Position numbers and translations under genes: made by a program
Notes under the pieces: generated by a model
The model's input: only the letters and a program-made list of their open reading frames with translations
Database searches by the model: none
What the model was told of the DNA's origin: nothing
Part shown: in pieces, positions 15,947 to 25,793 of the stretch
Layout: the number at the start of each line of letters is the position of its first letter
How positions within the stretch are numbered: the stretch's first letter is position 1
NCBI GenBank assembly: GCA_019359285.1
Contig: JAHHHQ010000041.1
Coordinates: forward strand, 124,001 to 188,000
Source: Nodosilinea sp. WJT8-NPBG4
Lineage (GTDB): Bacteria > Cyanobacteriota > Cyanobacteriia > Phormidesmidales > Phormidesmidaceae
Length of the DNA stretch: 64,000 bases
Reading direction: 5' to 3'

Positions 15947-18900
15947 ATGACCACAGATTTTCGACCCTACCCGCCTACCGACGCGGCTAAAGAGCCTGAC
16001 CCGGCTAACGGCAAGGCCAACAGCGTAGATCCCACAGCCAGCAACTCTCAAGGGTTGATGTATCGCGGGGCAGCCTACGGCTCAAATGTGAAAGATACTG
16101 TCCAAATTACCCAGCGATCGCAGTTTGGCTGGGTGCAGTGGTTCAGCAACCTGAGCGTGCGCCAAAAGCAGATGGCGGGCCTATTTACCTCTGAGGCGAT
16201 TTCGGTGCTGGGCCTGGTGGGGGTGGGGTCGCTGTTGATTATCTCTGGCGGGCGCAGTCAGCTGCTCAACCAGGCCAAGGCTGAGCTGGCGGTCACCGAC
16301 ATTGAGTACAACATCAAAATCAATCAGATGGGGTTTGGCTTTCGGGGCCAGTCTGACAACCGCGCCATTATCGATGCGGCGGCGGCCTACGCCCGCGGCG
16401 AAGCCGTGCCGTCGAGCGCGATCGTCTCGGTGCAGCAAATTCTCGAGAACGAGATCAAGGCCCGCAACATTGAGTACGCCACCCTGGTGGGCAACGATCT
16501 GAGAATTATTGCCAATGCCAACCGCGATCGCCGAGGCCAATCGTTTGACCCCAACGGCCTAGTGGGTACGGTGCTGCAAAACCCGCGCCAGGTTAAAACT
16601 AGCGCCATTGTCAGTTGGGAAGAGCTGCGCAACGAGGCCCCTCCCCTGCCAGCGGGCTTTACCGACCAAGACGCGCTGATTCGCTATACCGTTACCCCCG
16701 TTAGCGACCCGGCCTCGGGGCTGGTGGTGGGGGCGCTGGTTTCCGGCGATATTGTCAACGGCAAAGATGCCATTCCTAAGGAGTCGATCGCGCCCTTTAG
16801 CAATGGCTACAGCGCCGTTTACCAGCGGGGCGAAGAGGGCTTTGAGGTCGCCACCGGCCTCTACGCCGGCGATAACCCCGAGATTGACCAAGCCGCCGCC
16901 AACGTGCCCCTCGACTCCTTGACTCTGGTTGAGCAGGCCGCCGCTCGCCCTGGAGAGGAGGTGACCCGCCGCGATCGCATCGACGGCACCACCTATACCC
17001 TAGCTGCCCGGGCCATCGAAGGCTTTAACGGCGAGCCGGTGGCGGTGATGGTGCGAGGCACCTCCGAAGCGGGCCTAAACGCGCTAATCGGTAAGAGCCT
17101 ACGGATCCAAATGCTGATCGCCCTGGCTGCCCTGGCTGCTAACGCAGGGATTGCCGCCCTGCTGGGTCGCTCCATTTTGCGCCCGATGAAAGATCTTCAG
17201 CAGGCCACCTGGAAGTTTGGCATGGGCGATCGCCAAGCCCGCGCTGAGATCTACGCCACCGACGAAGTGGGTCAGGTGGCCCAGGCCTTTAACCACCTAG
17301 CTGAAACCATTACCCACGCTGAGGCCGACTGGCAGAAACGCTCCCAGCAGGAACGGCTGGAAACTGAGCAGGCCCAACAGCTGGTAGAGCTCACTCGCCA
17401 GATGCGGCGCAGTCTCAAAGTAGAGGATATTTTCAACGCCTCCGTTGAAAACTTGCGTCGCATCTTTAACACCGAGCGTGCCGTGGTCTACCGCTTTAAC
17501 CCTGACTTAAAAAGCGGCATTATCACCGCCGAATCGGTTAAGCAGGGCTGGAAAAGCACCATAGGACAGACTGTTGAAGACCCCCTGACGCCAGAGGCCG
17601 TTGAGCACTTTTACTCGGGTAAGGTGGCCTACATTGAAGACCGCGATCAAGAAGGGCTCACCCACTGCCACTGCGAAATTTTAGAGCGGCTGCAAGTACA
17701 CGCCAATATGGTGGCGCCCATCATCGCGGGCAATCACCTCATGGGGCTAATCTGCGTACACCAGTGCTCTGGTCCGCGTCAGTGGCAGCTAGCCGAGATC
17801 GAGTTGATGCGGCAGATCGCCACCCAAATGGGCTATACCCTCAGTCAGGCTAACCTGGTTGAACAGCTAGAAATCAGCACCGTCAAAGAGCAGCAGCTTA
17901 GTGCCATCGCCCTCAAGATGAGAGAAAGCCTCGAAGAGGATCGAATCTATCGGGCAGCTGTGGTGGGTACTCGCGAAGCGCTCAAAGCCGATCGAACCCT
18001 CGTCTACTTATTTGATGAAAACTGGCAGGGCAGGATTTCAACAGAATCGGTCGAACCTGGATGGCCTAGTGCTCTAGGAGCTGAGATTTACGATCCCTGT
18101 TTCGCTGAAGGTTACATCGAAAAATATCGTCAGGGCCGTATTCAGGCCACAGCAGATATTTATCAAGCTGGGCTCACGGACTGCTACTTAAAACAGCTAG
18201 AACCCTTTAAGGTCAGAGCTAATCTCGTTGGCCCGATCAATGTTGATAACAAGCTCATCGGACTGCTCATTGCCCACCAGTGCTCTGGCCCTCGGGAGTG
18301 GAATGCGCTAGATATCAATGTTCTACGCCAGGTGGCGATTCAGTTGGGCTTTGCCCTAGAACAGTCTCGCCTTTACACCCAGGCCGAGCAGCTATCTGAA
18401 GAACGCCGCCAAAAGCAAGAAGCCCTGCAAATGCAGCTGATTGAGCTGCTCAGCGAGGTCGAGGGTGCCTCCCGCGGTGACCTCACCGTGCGCGCAGACG
18501 TCACCGCCGGAGAGATCGGCACCGTCGCTGACTTTTTTAACTCCATTGTGGAAAGCCTGCGGCAAATTGTGACCAAGGTGAAAAGTTCCACCGAGCAGGT
18601 CAACGCCTCTTTGGGCGAAAACGAAGGGGCCATTCAGACCCTGGCCACCGACGCCCTGCGCCAAGCCGACGATGTCACCCAAACCCTGGCCTCAGTCGAA
18701 GCCATGACTGCCTCCATTCAGCAGGTGGCCCGCAGCGCCCAGCAGGCCGCCGTAGTCGCTAACAGCGCCTCCACTACCGCCGAAACCGGCGGCCAGGCAA
18801 TGGATTTAACCGTGCAAAACATCCTCACGCTGCGAGCCATTATTGGCGAAACCACCAAAAAGGTGAAGCGTCTGGGCGAATCGTCGCAGCAGATCTCGAA

Positions 18901-19417
18901 AGCGGTATCGCTGATTAACCAGATCGCCATGCAGACCAACCTATTGGCCATCAACGCCGGTATCGAAGCTGCCCGCGCCGGGGAAGAGGGCCAGGGCTTT
19001 GCGGTGGTCGCTGAAGAAGTCGGCGAACTGGCCGCCCGCTCCGCCGAAGCCACCAAAGAGATCGAGCGCATCGTCGAAACCATTCAGCGCGAGACCGCCG
19101 AAGTGGTCGACGCCATGGACCAAAGCACCACCGAGGTAGTCGCCGGTACCCGCCTGGTCGAAGACGCCAAGCAGAGCCTGGGCCGCATTCTCGACGTTTC
19201 TCAGCAGATCGACACCTTAGTGCGCTCTATTTCTGACGCCACCGTCTCCCAGGTGGAAATCTCGGAGAGCGTCACCCAGCTCATGCAGGCGATCGCCGCC
19301 GAATCGACCCGCACCTCCCAATCCTCCCTGGAGATCTCCACCTCCCTGCGAGAAACGGTGGGCGTGGCGCGATCGCTCCAAGCCACCGTCGGCACCTTCA
19401 AGACAGGCGAAGAGTAG
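15947..19417 (+). CDS. Methyl-accepting chemotaxis receptor with two GAF domains (PixJ-like)
   Basis: The 1156-residue receptor has a cytoplasmic N-terminus (to about 80), TM1 (about 80-103), an extracytoplasmic sensing region (about 105-385), TM2 (about 389-408), HAMP (409-460), GAF1 (490-635), GAF2 (650-815), a second HAMP-like region (830-885) and an MA signalling domain (890-1150) with its hairpin tip near [24 protein letters not shown]1 has the Cys-His of bilin-binding GAFs (C574-H575, in LTHCHCEIL) but no DXCF. GAF2 has D716-P-C718-F and a second cysteine at C746 (followed by Tyr), exactly 28 residues later, as in two-cysteine cyanobacteriochromes. Light sensing is therefore plausible but unproven. 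No cheR or cheB is nearby. Confidence 0.92.
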   Translation: MTTDFRPYPPTDAAKEPDPANGKANSVDPTASNSQGLMYRGAAYGSNVKDTVQITQRSQFGWVQWFSNLSVRQKQMAGLFTSEAISVLGLVGVGSLLIISGGRSQLLNQAKAELAVTDIEYNIKINQMGFGFRGQSDNRAIIDAAAAYARGEAVPSSAIVSVQQILENEIKARNIEYATLVGNDLRIIANANRDRRGQSFDPNGLVGTVLQNPRQVKTSAIVSWEELRNEAPPLPAGFTDQDALIRYTVTPVSDPASGLVVGALVSGDIVNGKDAIPKESIAPFSNGYSAVYQRGEEGFEVATGLYAGDNPEIDQAAANVPLDSLTLVEQAAARPGEEVTRRDRIDGTTYTLAARAIEGFNGEPVAVMVRGTSEAGLNALIGKSLRIQMLIALAALAANAGIAALLGRSILRPMKDLQQATWKFGMGDRQARAEIYATDEVGQVAQAFNHLAETITHAEADWQKRSQQERLETEQAQQLVELTRQMRRSLKVEDIFNASVENLRRIFNTERAVVYRFNPDLKSGIITAESVKQGWKSTIGQTVEDPLTPEAVEHFYSGKVAYIEDRDQEGLTHCHCEILERLQVHANMVAPIIAGNHLMGLICVHQCSGPRQWQLAEIELMRQIATQMGYTLSQANLVEQLEISTVKEQQLSAIALKMRESLEEDRIYRAAVVGTREALKADRTLVYLFDENWQGRISTESVEPGWPSALGAEIYDPCFAEGYIEKYRQGRIQATADIYQAGLTDCYLKQLEPFKVRANLVGPINVDNKLIGLLIAHQCSGPREWNALDINVLRQVAIQLGFALEQSRLYTQAEQLSEERRQKQEALQMQLIELLSEVEGASRGDLTVRADVTAGEIGTVADFFNSIVESLRQIVTKVKSSTEQVNASLGENEGAIQTLATDALRQADDVTQTLASVEAMTASIQQVARSAQQAAVVANSASTTAETGGQAMDLTVQNILTLRAIIGETTKKVKRLGESSQQISKAVSLINQIAMQTNLLAINAGIEAARAGEEGQGFAVVAEEVGELAARSAEATKEIERIVETIQRETAEVVDAMDQSTTEVVAGTRLVEDAKQSLGRILDVSQQIDTLVRSISDATVSQVEISESVTQLMQAIAAESTRTSQSSLEISTSLRETVGVARSLQATVGTFKTGEE

Positions 19418-19593
19418 ATGGGTAGGGGGTGGAGAGTGGATGGGTAAGGGGTAGATGAGTAGGGGGTAATGGGGGTAAATAGCTTCTCCCTCAACCGTCA
19501 ACATTTCATCTCTGCCTACCCATCCACCCATCCACTCCCTACCCCCCACCCCCTACTTGCCTACCTCCGTACTCCCCTACCCCTTCCCCAACC
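19418..19593. repeat. G-rich then C-rich repeat pair between the MCP gene and cheA
   Basis: The MCP stop TAG is itself part of a TAGATGGGTAGGGGGTGGAG-type tract (19415 to about 19478). A C-rich counterpart (CCTACCCATCCACCCATCCA and similar) runs from about 19518 to the cheA start at 19594. The tracts are imperfect inverse complements separated by about 40 bases, so the junction can form a long hairpin. Confidence 0.75.
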
Positions 19594-22500
19594 ATGTCCG
19601 ACGCAAAGGAACTTGAAATTCGGCTTCAGTTTCTCGACGAAGCCCAAGAATACCTTGAGACCCTGGGCACCCACCTGATGGGGCTAACCCAAACCTTCGA
19701 AGCCAGTACCATCAACGAAGCTCTACGGGCAGCCCACTCGATCAAAGGGGGGGCTGCCCTGATGGGGTTTCAACTCCTCAGCGATCTAGCCCACCACCTC
19801 GAAGACAGCCTCAAGGTGCTCAAAGTGCAGCGAGGCAAGCTCGACATCGATGCCGACCTAGAGCAACTGCTGCTGGCGGCGGTTGACTGCCTAGGTCAGG
19901 TGATGGTGGGCCAGCGCCAGTGCCTCAGCCAGGGCCATCAATCCCCCGTTGAGGAGCGATGGCTTGAGCACCATGCTGCCCCCATATTCGAGCGGCTCCA
20001 CGATCGCCTAGGCGACCCGGTGGAGGAAGACGCCTACTCCATGCTGTCCCCCGAAGACGGCCAAGATGTCATTCCGCTGCTCTTTCAAAGCGAGGTCGAG
20101 GGCTGCCTCCAACGGCTAGAGGGGGTGCTGAGCGAGCAATTGCCCTGCCTGCGGGAAGAGGTTGAAATTCTTGCCCAAGAGCTGGGCGGGCTGGGCGAAA
20201 TGCTTCAGCTAGAGGCGTTTGTCAGCCTTTGCCAGTCGGTAGCAACCCAGGTCACCCTGGTCACGGAGGACGATCTGGTGATAGTTGTGCAGGAGGCCCT
20301 GGCCGTGTGGCGACGCGCCCAGGCCCTGGTGCTAACCGGCCATCTAGGCGAGATTCCAACCCAAATGGCGGTTGCAGGCGCGACCTTCGAGACCATTCCT
20401 ATTGCCGAAATCCCTGGCGACATCATTCCCCATCTGGAGGATGGCGACATTACTGCCCCCGTCTGGCCCCTAGGGGATGACTTGGCGTTGCAGCCCGACT
20501 ACCTGGAAGCCGACATTACTGACGATGTCGCGGCCTCTTGGTCAGAGTTCGGGGGCAGCGCCGAGTTTGAATTCGCAGACACTGCTGCCGCCCACGGGGC
20601 TAACATTCCAGGCACAGCAGCCCCCAGCAGCTCAGCCCCCACCCCCGATGACGGCGACAGCGACAGCACCGTGCGAGTGCCCGTTAAGCAGATCAATCAG
20701 CTCAGCGACCTGTTTGGCGAACTCACCATCGAGCGCCACCGGCTTGAGCTGGAGGTCAGTCGCCTGCGGGGGTTAGTGGGCACCCTACAAACCCGCATGC
20801 GCACCCTCGATCAGGTGAACAGCGACCTACGCGCCGCCTACGATCGCGTCGCCACTCAAGATACCTCGGCGCCATGGTTGCCCACCGCTCCCGGCTTGCA
20901 GAACGGCCTAGCGCTCGTATCCCAAACGGCCGACACCACCCTACAGTCGCAGTTCGATGTGCTCGAACTCGACCACTACCGCGATCTGCACCTGCCCTTT
21001 CGCGAAATCATCGAAACGATTATTCAGCTCCAGGAGGTAGGGGCGGACATCGAGCTATCGCTCGACGGCACCGAGCAAACCACCCACACCCTGCGCAAAA
21101 CCTCCCGCCAGCTGCAAAAGAACCTCACCCAGCTGCGCATGCGGCCCCTGGCGGATGTTTTCGATCGCTATCCTCGCTCCCTCAGGCAGATGTCGTTGCA
21201 ATACAACAAGCCGGTAGAGCTAAAGCTCAAGGGCGATCGCACCCTAGTCGATCGCAACGTGCTCGAAGCCCTACAAGAGCCGCTGATGCACATCATCCGC
21301 AACTGCTTCGACCACGGCATCGAAGACGCTGAAACCCGCCAGCAGTGGGGCAAACCCGCCGTCGGTACGATCGCCATTAGCGCTCAGCAGCAGAGCAGCC
21401 GCACCGTGATCACCATCAGCGACGACGGCGGCGGCATCGCGGTAGAAAAAATTCGCGATCGGGCTCGCCAAATGGGCCTCGACGACGGGTTACTGGCCGC
21501 CGCCAGCACCCAGGAGCTGCTGTCCCTAATTTTTGAGCCGGGCTTTAGCACCGCTAAAACCGTCACCGACCTCTCCGGGCGGGGCATCGGCATGGATGTT
21601 GTGCGCAGCAAGCTTAAAGAAATTCGGGGCGACATTCAGGTCGACACCCAGATTGGCGCTGGCACCACCTTCACCATCTCCATCCCCTTTACCCTGTCGG
21701 TGACGCGGGTGCTGATTACCGAGAGCAAGGGCATGCGCATGGCCTTTCCAGTGGATGCGATTGAAGAAATCTTTGCCCTGCCCGCTGAGTACATTCTTGC
21801 CACGGCCGGTCGAGAGAGCTTTGAGTGGAATGGCGAGCTGGTGCAGCTGGTGCGCCTGGCCGACTGGCTGCACTTCAACTGCCCAGTGGTGATCGAAAGC
21901 CCCGAAACCGCCCCCGCCATCTCCACCCCCACAGTGATGCTGATGCGCGCCAACCAGAAATTTGTGGGTCTTCAGGTGGAGCGATCGTGGGGCGAGCAAG
22001 AGGTTGCCCTGCGCCGAGTGGTCGGCAATCTGCCCATGCCCAAGGGCTTCAACAGCTGCACCATCATGGGTGACGGCCAGGTGGTGCCGCTGATCAACAC
22101 CGCCGAGCTACTCTACTGGATCGCCAGCTGCGAAGCTTCCGGTGCCGCCACCCTAGACGACACCTCAATGCAGGCCTACCTCACCAGCGGCCCCGGTTAC
22201 GAGACCAGCACCGCCGCCCGCAAGCCCACCGTGCTGCTAGTCGACGACTCAATCAACGTGCGCCGCCTGCTCGCCCTCACCCTCGAAAAAGCGGGCTACC
22301 AAGTGGCCCAAGCCAAAGATGGTCAAGACGCCCTCGACAAGCTCACTGCTGGTCTAGCGGTCGAAGCCGTGATCTGCGATGTAGAAATGCCTCGCCTCGA
22401 CGGCTACGGCTTTTTGGCCCGGCTCAAAGCCGAAACAGAGCATGAAGACCTACCTGTCGCCATGCTCACCTCCCGCAGTAGCCAAAAGCATCGCCAGCTA

Positions 22501-22602
22501 GCCATGAGCCTGGGGGCGGCCGCTTATTTCACTAAGCCCTACAACGAGCAAACCTTGCTCAAAACCCTCGAAGACATGATTCAACCCGCCCTGGTGTCCT
22601 AG
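19594..22602 (+). CDS. Hybrid CheA histidine kinase with receiver domain, taxis operon 1
   Basis: The 1002-residue product has an N-terminal Hpt domain with phospho-His H48 in AAHSIKGGAA. A variable region (about 130-350) follows, then the dimerisation and ATP-binding core: N box HIIRNCFDHGIED, G1 DDGGGI, GRGIGMDVV and GAGTTFTISIPFT. A CheW-like regulatory domain and a C-terminal receiver with D929 in VICDVEMPRLDG complete it. It is the kinase of the array formed with the preceding MCP and CheW, and PixL/HmpE is the closest named type. No Shine-Dalgarno sequence precedes the ATG; C-rich repeat DNA takes its place. All kinase motifs look intact. Confidence 0.93.
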   Translation: MSDAKELEIRLQFLDEAQEYLETLGTHLMGLTQTFEASTINEALRAAHSIKGGAALMGFQLLSDLAHHLEDSLKVLKVQRGKLDIDADLEQLLLAAVDCLGQVMVGQRQCLSQGHQSPVEERWLEHHAAPIFERLHDRLGDPVEEDAYSMLSPEDGQDVIPLLFQSEVEGCLQRLEGVLSEQLPCLREEVEILAQELGGLGEMLQLEAFVSLCQSVATQVTLVTEDDLVIVVQEALAVWRRAQALVLTGHLGEIPTQMAVAGATFETIPIAEIPGDIIPHLEDGDITAPVWPLGDDLALQPDYLEADITDDVAASWSEFGGSAEFEFADTAAAHGANIPGTAAPSSSAPTPDDGDSDSTVRVPVKQINQLSDLFGELTIERHRLELEVSRLRGLVGTLQTRMRTLDQVNSDLRAAYDRVATQDTSAPWLPTAPGLQNGLALVSQTADTTLQSQFDVLELDHYRDLHLPFREIIETIIQLQEVGADIELSLDGTEQTTHTLRKTSRQLQKNLTQLRMRPLADVFDRYPRSLRQMSLQYNKPVELKLKGDRTLVDRNVLEALQEPLMHIIRNCFDHGIEDAETRQQWGKPAVGTIAISAQQQSSRTVITISDDGGGIAVEKIRDRARQMGLDDGLLAAASTQELLSLIFEPGFSTAKTVTDLSGRGIGMDVVRSKLKEIRGDIQVDTQIGAGTTFTISIPFTLSVTRVLITESKGMRMAFPVDAIEEIFALPAEYILATAGRESFEWNGELVQLVRLADWLHFNCPVVIESPETAPAISTPTVMLMRANQKFVGLQVERSWGEQEVALRRVVGNLPMPKGFNSCTIMGDGQVVPLINTAELLYWIASCEASGAATLDDTSMQAYLTSGPGYETSTAARKPTVLLVDDSINVRRLLALTLEKAGYQVAQAKDGQDALDKLTAGLAVEAVICDVEMPRLDGYGFLARLKAETEHEDLPVAMLTSRSSQKHRQLAMSLGAAAYFTKPYNEQTLLKTLEDMIQPALVS

Positions 22603-22607
22603 CGCAG

Positions 22608-22670
22608 TTCTTAGTTTTGAGTTCTTGGTTTTGAGTTAAGGATTTAAATTCACAACTCAAAATTCAAACC
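22608..22670. repeat. AACTCAAAA-type inverted repeat after cheA
   Basis: TTTTGAGTT (22629-22637) pairs with AACTCAAAA (22654-22662); further TTTTGAGTT-like units lie just upstream. The same family occurs at 50692-50801. Confidence 0.65.
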
Positions 22671-22688
22671 TTTTTCCCCCTTCCTCCT

Positions 22689-23180
22689 ATGACTTCTGCC
22701 CTCACCCGCTACCGCCGTCTTCCCGCCCAAGAACCCACCCTAAGGCTGATTGCCTTTCAGCTACGCCACAACTGGTTTTGCCTGCCCCTGCCCCTGGCCC
22801 GGCGGGTGATTCCCATATCCGATGGGCCCGCTCAGGGTCTGATGTTGACTCAGCTAAACCAAGAGAATGTTCCGATTATGGATGTGGCCGATCGCATCTA
22901 TTGCTCTGCACCGCTGCTGCCCGGCTCAACTGTCCCTCAACCAGCAGTGCAGAGTGACTCCAGCCAGTCTATTTTGGTGGTCGAATCACCGCATTTCGGG
23001 CTTTTGGGGCTGCGCATAGACGGTGTGCCCAGTCTAAAGCGGGCGCGCCAATCGGCTTTTAGCCCAGTGCCCGCCACTTATTTGATGATGAATCATCTAC
23101 GAGGCTTCAATACCCTGATCACTTTAAATGAAACCGATCCACCTTTATTTTTGCTAGATATTGACTCCCTACTTCTCTAG
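22689..23180 (+). CDS. Second CheW-like protein of taxis operon 1
   Basis: The 163-residue product is a divergent CheW-type domain: LRLIAFQLRHNWFCLPLPLARRVI matches the first strand pair, and QENVPIMDVADRIY and GLLGLRIDGVPSLKRA match the usual VVDL and V(D/E)GV elements. It follows cheA by 86 bases, separated by repeat DNA. Operons of this type often carry an extra CheW-like gene; it may serve another receptor or tune array assembly. The start is an ATG without a strong ribosome-binding site. An AT-rich region after its stop separates it from taxis operon 2. Confidence 0.75.
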   Translation: MTSALTRYRRLPAQEPTLRLIAFQLRHNWFCLPLPLARRVIPISDGPAQGLMLTQLNQENVPIMDVADRIYCSAPLLPGSTVPQPAVQSDSSQSILVVESPHFGLLGLRIDGVPSLKRARQSAFSPVPATYLMMNHLRGFNTLITLNETDPPLFLLDIDSLLL

Positions 23181-23531
23181 AATAGACGACCGAAAGTTTT
23201 TAACCGAAATAATATTACCTTGACACTATTCAAGAATTTTAGAAAATTCTCGAATTTACAACCCAACGAATTGATTTACAAAGCGACACCTGAGATGGTT
23301 TTTAGTGTCTTGAAAATAACTCAAGAGAATTATTCAGTTAACATTGCCTGAATAAACCTTGATTTTTAACTGAAATTTCTACCAAATAAATGAGTTTCTA
23401 CTGGCAACAACATAAGCATCAAAAGAGTTTCAATAAATAGTTTTTCTCTGTAAATTTTGGCTCAGGATGATGCGTACCCAGTCGTCATTCAATCTAGCGA
23501 TCAAAATGCAGGCTACGGCAAGGCACACAAC
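23181..23531 (+). promoter_or_regulatory. AT-rich promoter region of taxis operon 2, with palindrome
   Basis: This region is clearly more AT-rich than its surroundings. A perfect -35 match TTGACA lies at 23220-23225; a weak -10 candidate GAAAAT (23242-23247) follows at 16 bases. An 18-base palindrome AGAATTTT-AG-AAAATTCT (23233-23250) overlaps the spacer and -10, where a repressor could act. The promoter call is tentative. Confidence 0.45.
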
Positions 23532-24728
23532 ATGAGTGGCAGATCGGTGCAGTACTCCAAACCTCTATCTAATTATTTGCGAGTTAAAAAACTGCAAATC
23601 TTTCCTGTCTTGAAGCGGCTCAGCTTTAGTGGGCAGATCACGTGGTCTGTTCCGGAAGGGCACCAGTGGACTCTATTTCTTGACCGGGGCCGGCTGATCT
23701 ATGGCAAAGGCGGAGTGCACCCGATGCGGCAGTGGTACCGCCAAGCCCAGGCCCGGCTACCCAGCCCTGAGCTGAGCTACCAAACGCTGCAAGCATCTGC
23801 GGCGGCTGTCCCCCGCTCTAGCGGGCCCTACGACTGGGATTACCAGCTGCTCCAGCGCTGGCTAAGTGAGGGGCAGCTCTCCAGCAAAGCGCTGCAAGCT
23901 ATCAGCACCAATATTGTGGCCGACATCTTGTTTGACCTGGTGCAAGCCCGCGAAACCCAGTATCAGCTATCCCGACAGCTGCCTCTAGCCCCTGGCCAGA
24001 TACCAGTCTATGTAGACGATGCTCAACTACTGACCTCGGTGACCGACCTTTGGGATGCCTGGCTAGAGGTTGGGCTAGAGACCTACTCACCTAATTTAGC
24101 GCCAGTAATTCAGCATCCCGAGCTGATTCGGGCGGCAGTTTCGCCCCGGGTCTACGAATCGCTCATGCAGCTGCTCGATGGTCAGCGCAGCCTGCGCGAC
24201 TTGGCGGTCAAGCTGGGCCAAGACGTGCTGAACCTCACCCAGGCGCTACAGCCCTACATTCAGTCAGGGTGGATCAGCCTGGTGGAGGTAGCTGACTTTC
24301 CACCCCTGGAGGGTCTAGACCCGCCTAGGGCTACCGAGGCAGCCCCCAAAGCGGCCCTCAAGATCGCCTGCGTTGACGACAGCCCCCTGGTCTGCAAAGC
24401 CATGGGCCAGGTAATTCGAGCGGCGGGGCACGACTTTTTAGCGATTACTGAAGGCTCTAGGGCGATACCGACCCTGCTGGCCCAAAAGCCAGACCTGGTG
24501 TTTTTAGACCTAGTGATGCCCGACACCAACGGCTACGAAATTTGCAGCAATCTGCGCAAAATATCTCGCTTTAAAGACGTCCCCATCGTCATTCTCAGCG
24601 GCAACGACGGCCTAGTCGATCAGGTGCGCGCCCGGTTGCTAGGAGCCACCGATTTCTTAAGTAAACCCATGGAGCCCATCGTGATTCTCTCCGTCATTCG
24701 CAAACACCTCGCCCCCGCCCGCATCTAA
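23532..24728 (+). CDS. PATAN-domain response regulator, taxis operon 2
   Basis: With the ATG at 23532 the product has 398 residues. The N-terminal PATAN-like part (about 15-270) shows the pattern FSGQITWSVPEGHQWTLFLDRGRLIYGKGG. The C-terminal receiver (about 275-398) has the acidic pair in CVDDSP, phospho-acceptor D326 in LVFLDLVMPDTNG, and Lys in LSKPME. A longer version would start at a TTG at 23457 and add 25 residues with no family support; AAGG at 23520-23523 favours the ATG. It is a paralogue of the gene at 13673 and heads a second operon of the same order. It probably acts downstream of its CheA on pilus-based movement or on gene control. Confidence 0.85.
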   Translation: MSGRSVQYSKPLSNYLRVKKLQIFPVLKRLSFSGQITWSVPEGHQWTLFLDRGRLIYGKGGVHPMRQWYRQAQARLPSPELSYQTLQASAAAVPRSSGPYDWDYQLLQRWLSEGQLSSKALQAISTNIVADILFDLVQARETQYQLSRQLPLAPGQIPVYVDDAQLLTSVTDLWDAWLEVGLETYSPNLAPVIQHPELIRAAVSPRVYESLMQLLDGQRSLRDLAVKLGQDVLNLTQALQPYIQSGWISLVEVADFPPLEGLDPPRATEAAPKAALKIACVDDSPLVCKAMGQVIRAAGHDFLAITEGSRAIPTLLAQKPDLVFLDLVMPDTNGYEICSNLRKISRFKDVPIVILSGNDGLVDQVRARLLGATDFLSKPMEPIVILSVIRKHLAPARI

Positions 24729-24779
24729 CCCTCAACGTCTTCTATCTTCTTCACAATTCTCCCTACCCTAGGTGTATTC

Positions 24780-25145
24780 ATGAGCAAAGTTCTCATCGTC
24801 GAAGACAGTCTTACTGACAAAGAAATTCTCACGCTCTGCCTGCGCGATCGCGGCCTTACCGTCCTCACGGCCAAAAGCGCCGAAGAAGCCTTTGATCAGA
24901 TCAAAAGCCACCGCTTCGATCTGATCATTCTCGACGTGGTGTTGCCCGATCGCAGCGGCTTTGAAATCTGCCGCGAACTTAAAGAAGACACCAACACCAA
25001 GCAGGTGCCCGTGATTATGTGCTCCACCAAAGGCACCGAAATGGACAAGTTTTGGGGCTTAAAACAGGGGGCTGATGCCTACCTGGCCAAGCCTATCGAC
25101 CAAGACGAGCTGATGCAGGCCGTCAATCAACTGGTCAACGCCTAA
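24780..25145 (+). CDS. CheY-like single-domain response regulator, taxis operon 2
   Basis: The 121-residue product is one receiver domain with E8-D9, phospho-acceptor D52 in LILDVVLPDRSG, Ser/Thr in MCSTKGTE and Lys in LAKPID. It corresponds to the gene at 14884 in the first operon. It starts 51 bases after the PATAN-REC gene and is followed after 13 bases by the CheW gene, so the three are cotranscribed. There is no output domain. Confidence 0.92.
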   Translation: MSKVLIVEDSLTDKEILTLCLRDRGLTVLTAKSAEEAFDQIKSHRFDLIILDVVLPDRSGFEICRELKEDTNTKQVPVIMCSTKGTEMDKFWGLKQGADAYLAKPIDQDELMQAVNQLVNA

Positions 25146-25158
25146 GGAGCCGAGCGCA

Positions 25159-25737
25159 ATGAATCTCGAGACCGCAACGCCTACCGACGATTCCATTCCC
25201 CCACTGGAAGATACCTCGACTGGATCACCACCCGAAGAGCAGTTTTTAAAGGTCATCGTTAACGGCAGTCTGCCCCTGCTGCTGCCGGGAGCCAATTTGG
25301 TCGAAATCATGAAACTGTCCATCGGCCAGGTAGTGCCCATGTTTCAGATGGCCCCCTGGGTCATGGGCCTCTACAACTGGCGGGGCGAAATGTTGTGGGT
25401 CGCCGATCTGGGCCATTTTTTAGGGTTTGCTCCTTGGTATAACCAGGCCGAAGCCACCACCCGCCACACGGTGGTGGTGATCAAGCCTCCCTACGCGGCT
25501 GACCAACCCGCAGACGAGCAGCCCCCCACCCTGGGTTTGGTGGTCAACGCCGTAGAGTCAATGGTGGTCTACCCGACCCCCGCCCTACAGCCCTTATCAA
25601 CGGCGATCTCAGGCCAGTCAATTTCCGTTGAGCCCGGCCTGCTGCCCTTTCTACGAGGGTGTTGTGTTGATAACGCCGACCGGCCCCAACTAATTTTAGA
25701 CGGCACAGCGGTGGTAAACGCCATGGCCCAGGCCTAA
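25159..25737 (+). CDS. CheW-like adaptor, taxis operon 2
   Basis: The 192-residue product is a CheW domain. Residues 30-100 include FLKVIVNGSLPLLLPGANLVEIMKL and the block MAPWVMGLYNWRGEMLWVADLGHFLG, matching the GLINLRG...VVDL signature. The N-terminal 28 residues are acidic and Pro-rich. AAGGAG at 25144-25149 gives a good ribosome-binding site 10 bases before the ATG, unlike several neighbours whose start regions are repeat DNA. It should link the MCP encoded next to the CheA of this operon. Confidence 0.9.
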   Translation: MNLETATPTDDSIPPLEDTSTGSPPEEQFLKVIVNGSLPLLLPGANLVEIMKLSIGQVVPMFQMAPWVMGLYNWRGEMLWVADLGHFLGFAPWYNQAEATTRHTVVVIKPPYAADQPADEQPPTLGLVVNAVESMVVYPTPALQPLSTAISGQSISVEPGLLPFLRGCCVDNADRPQLILDGTAVVNAMAQA

Positions 25738-25793
25738 CCCGATCAGAGTGCATCGGCTAAGCCGATTATGTTGAACTCCTAAGGTTATTTGCT

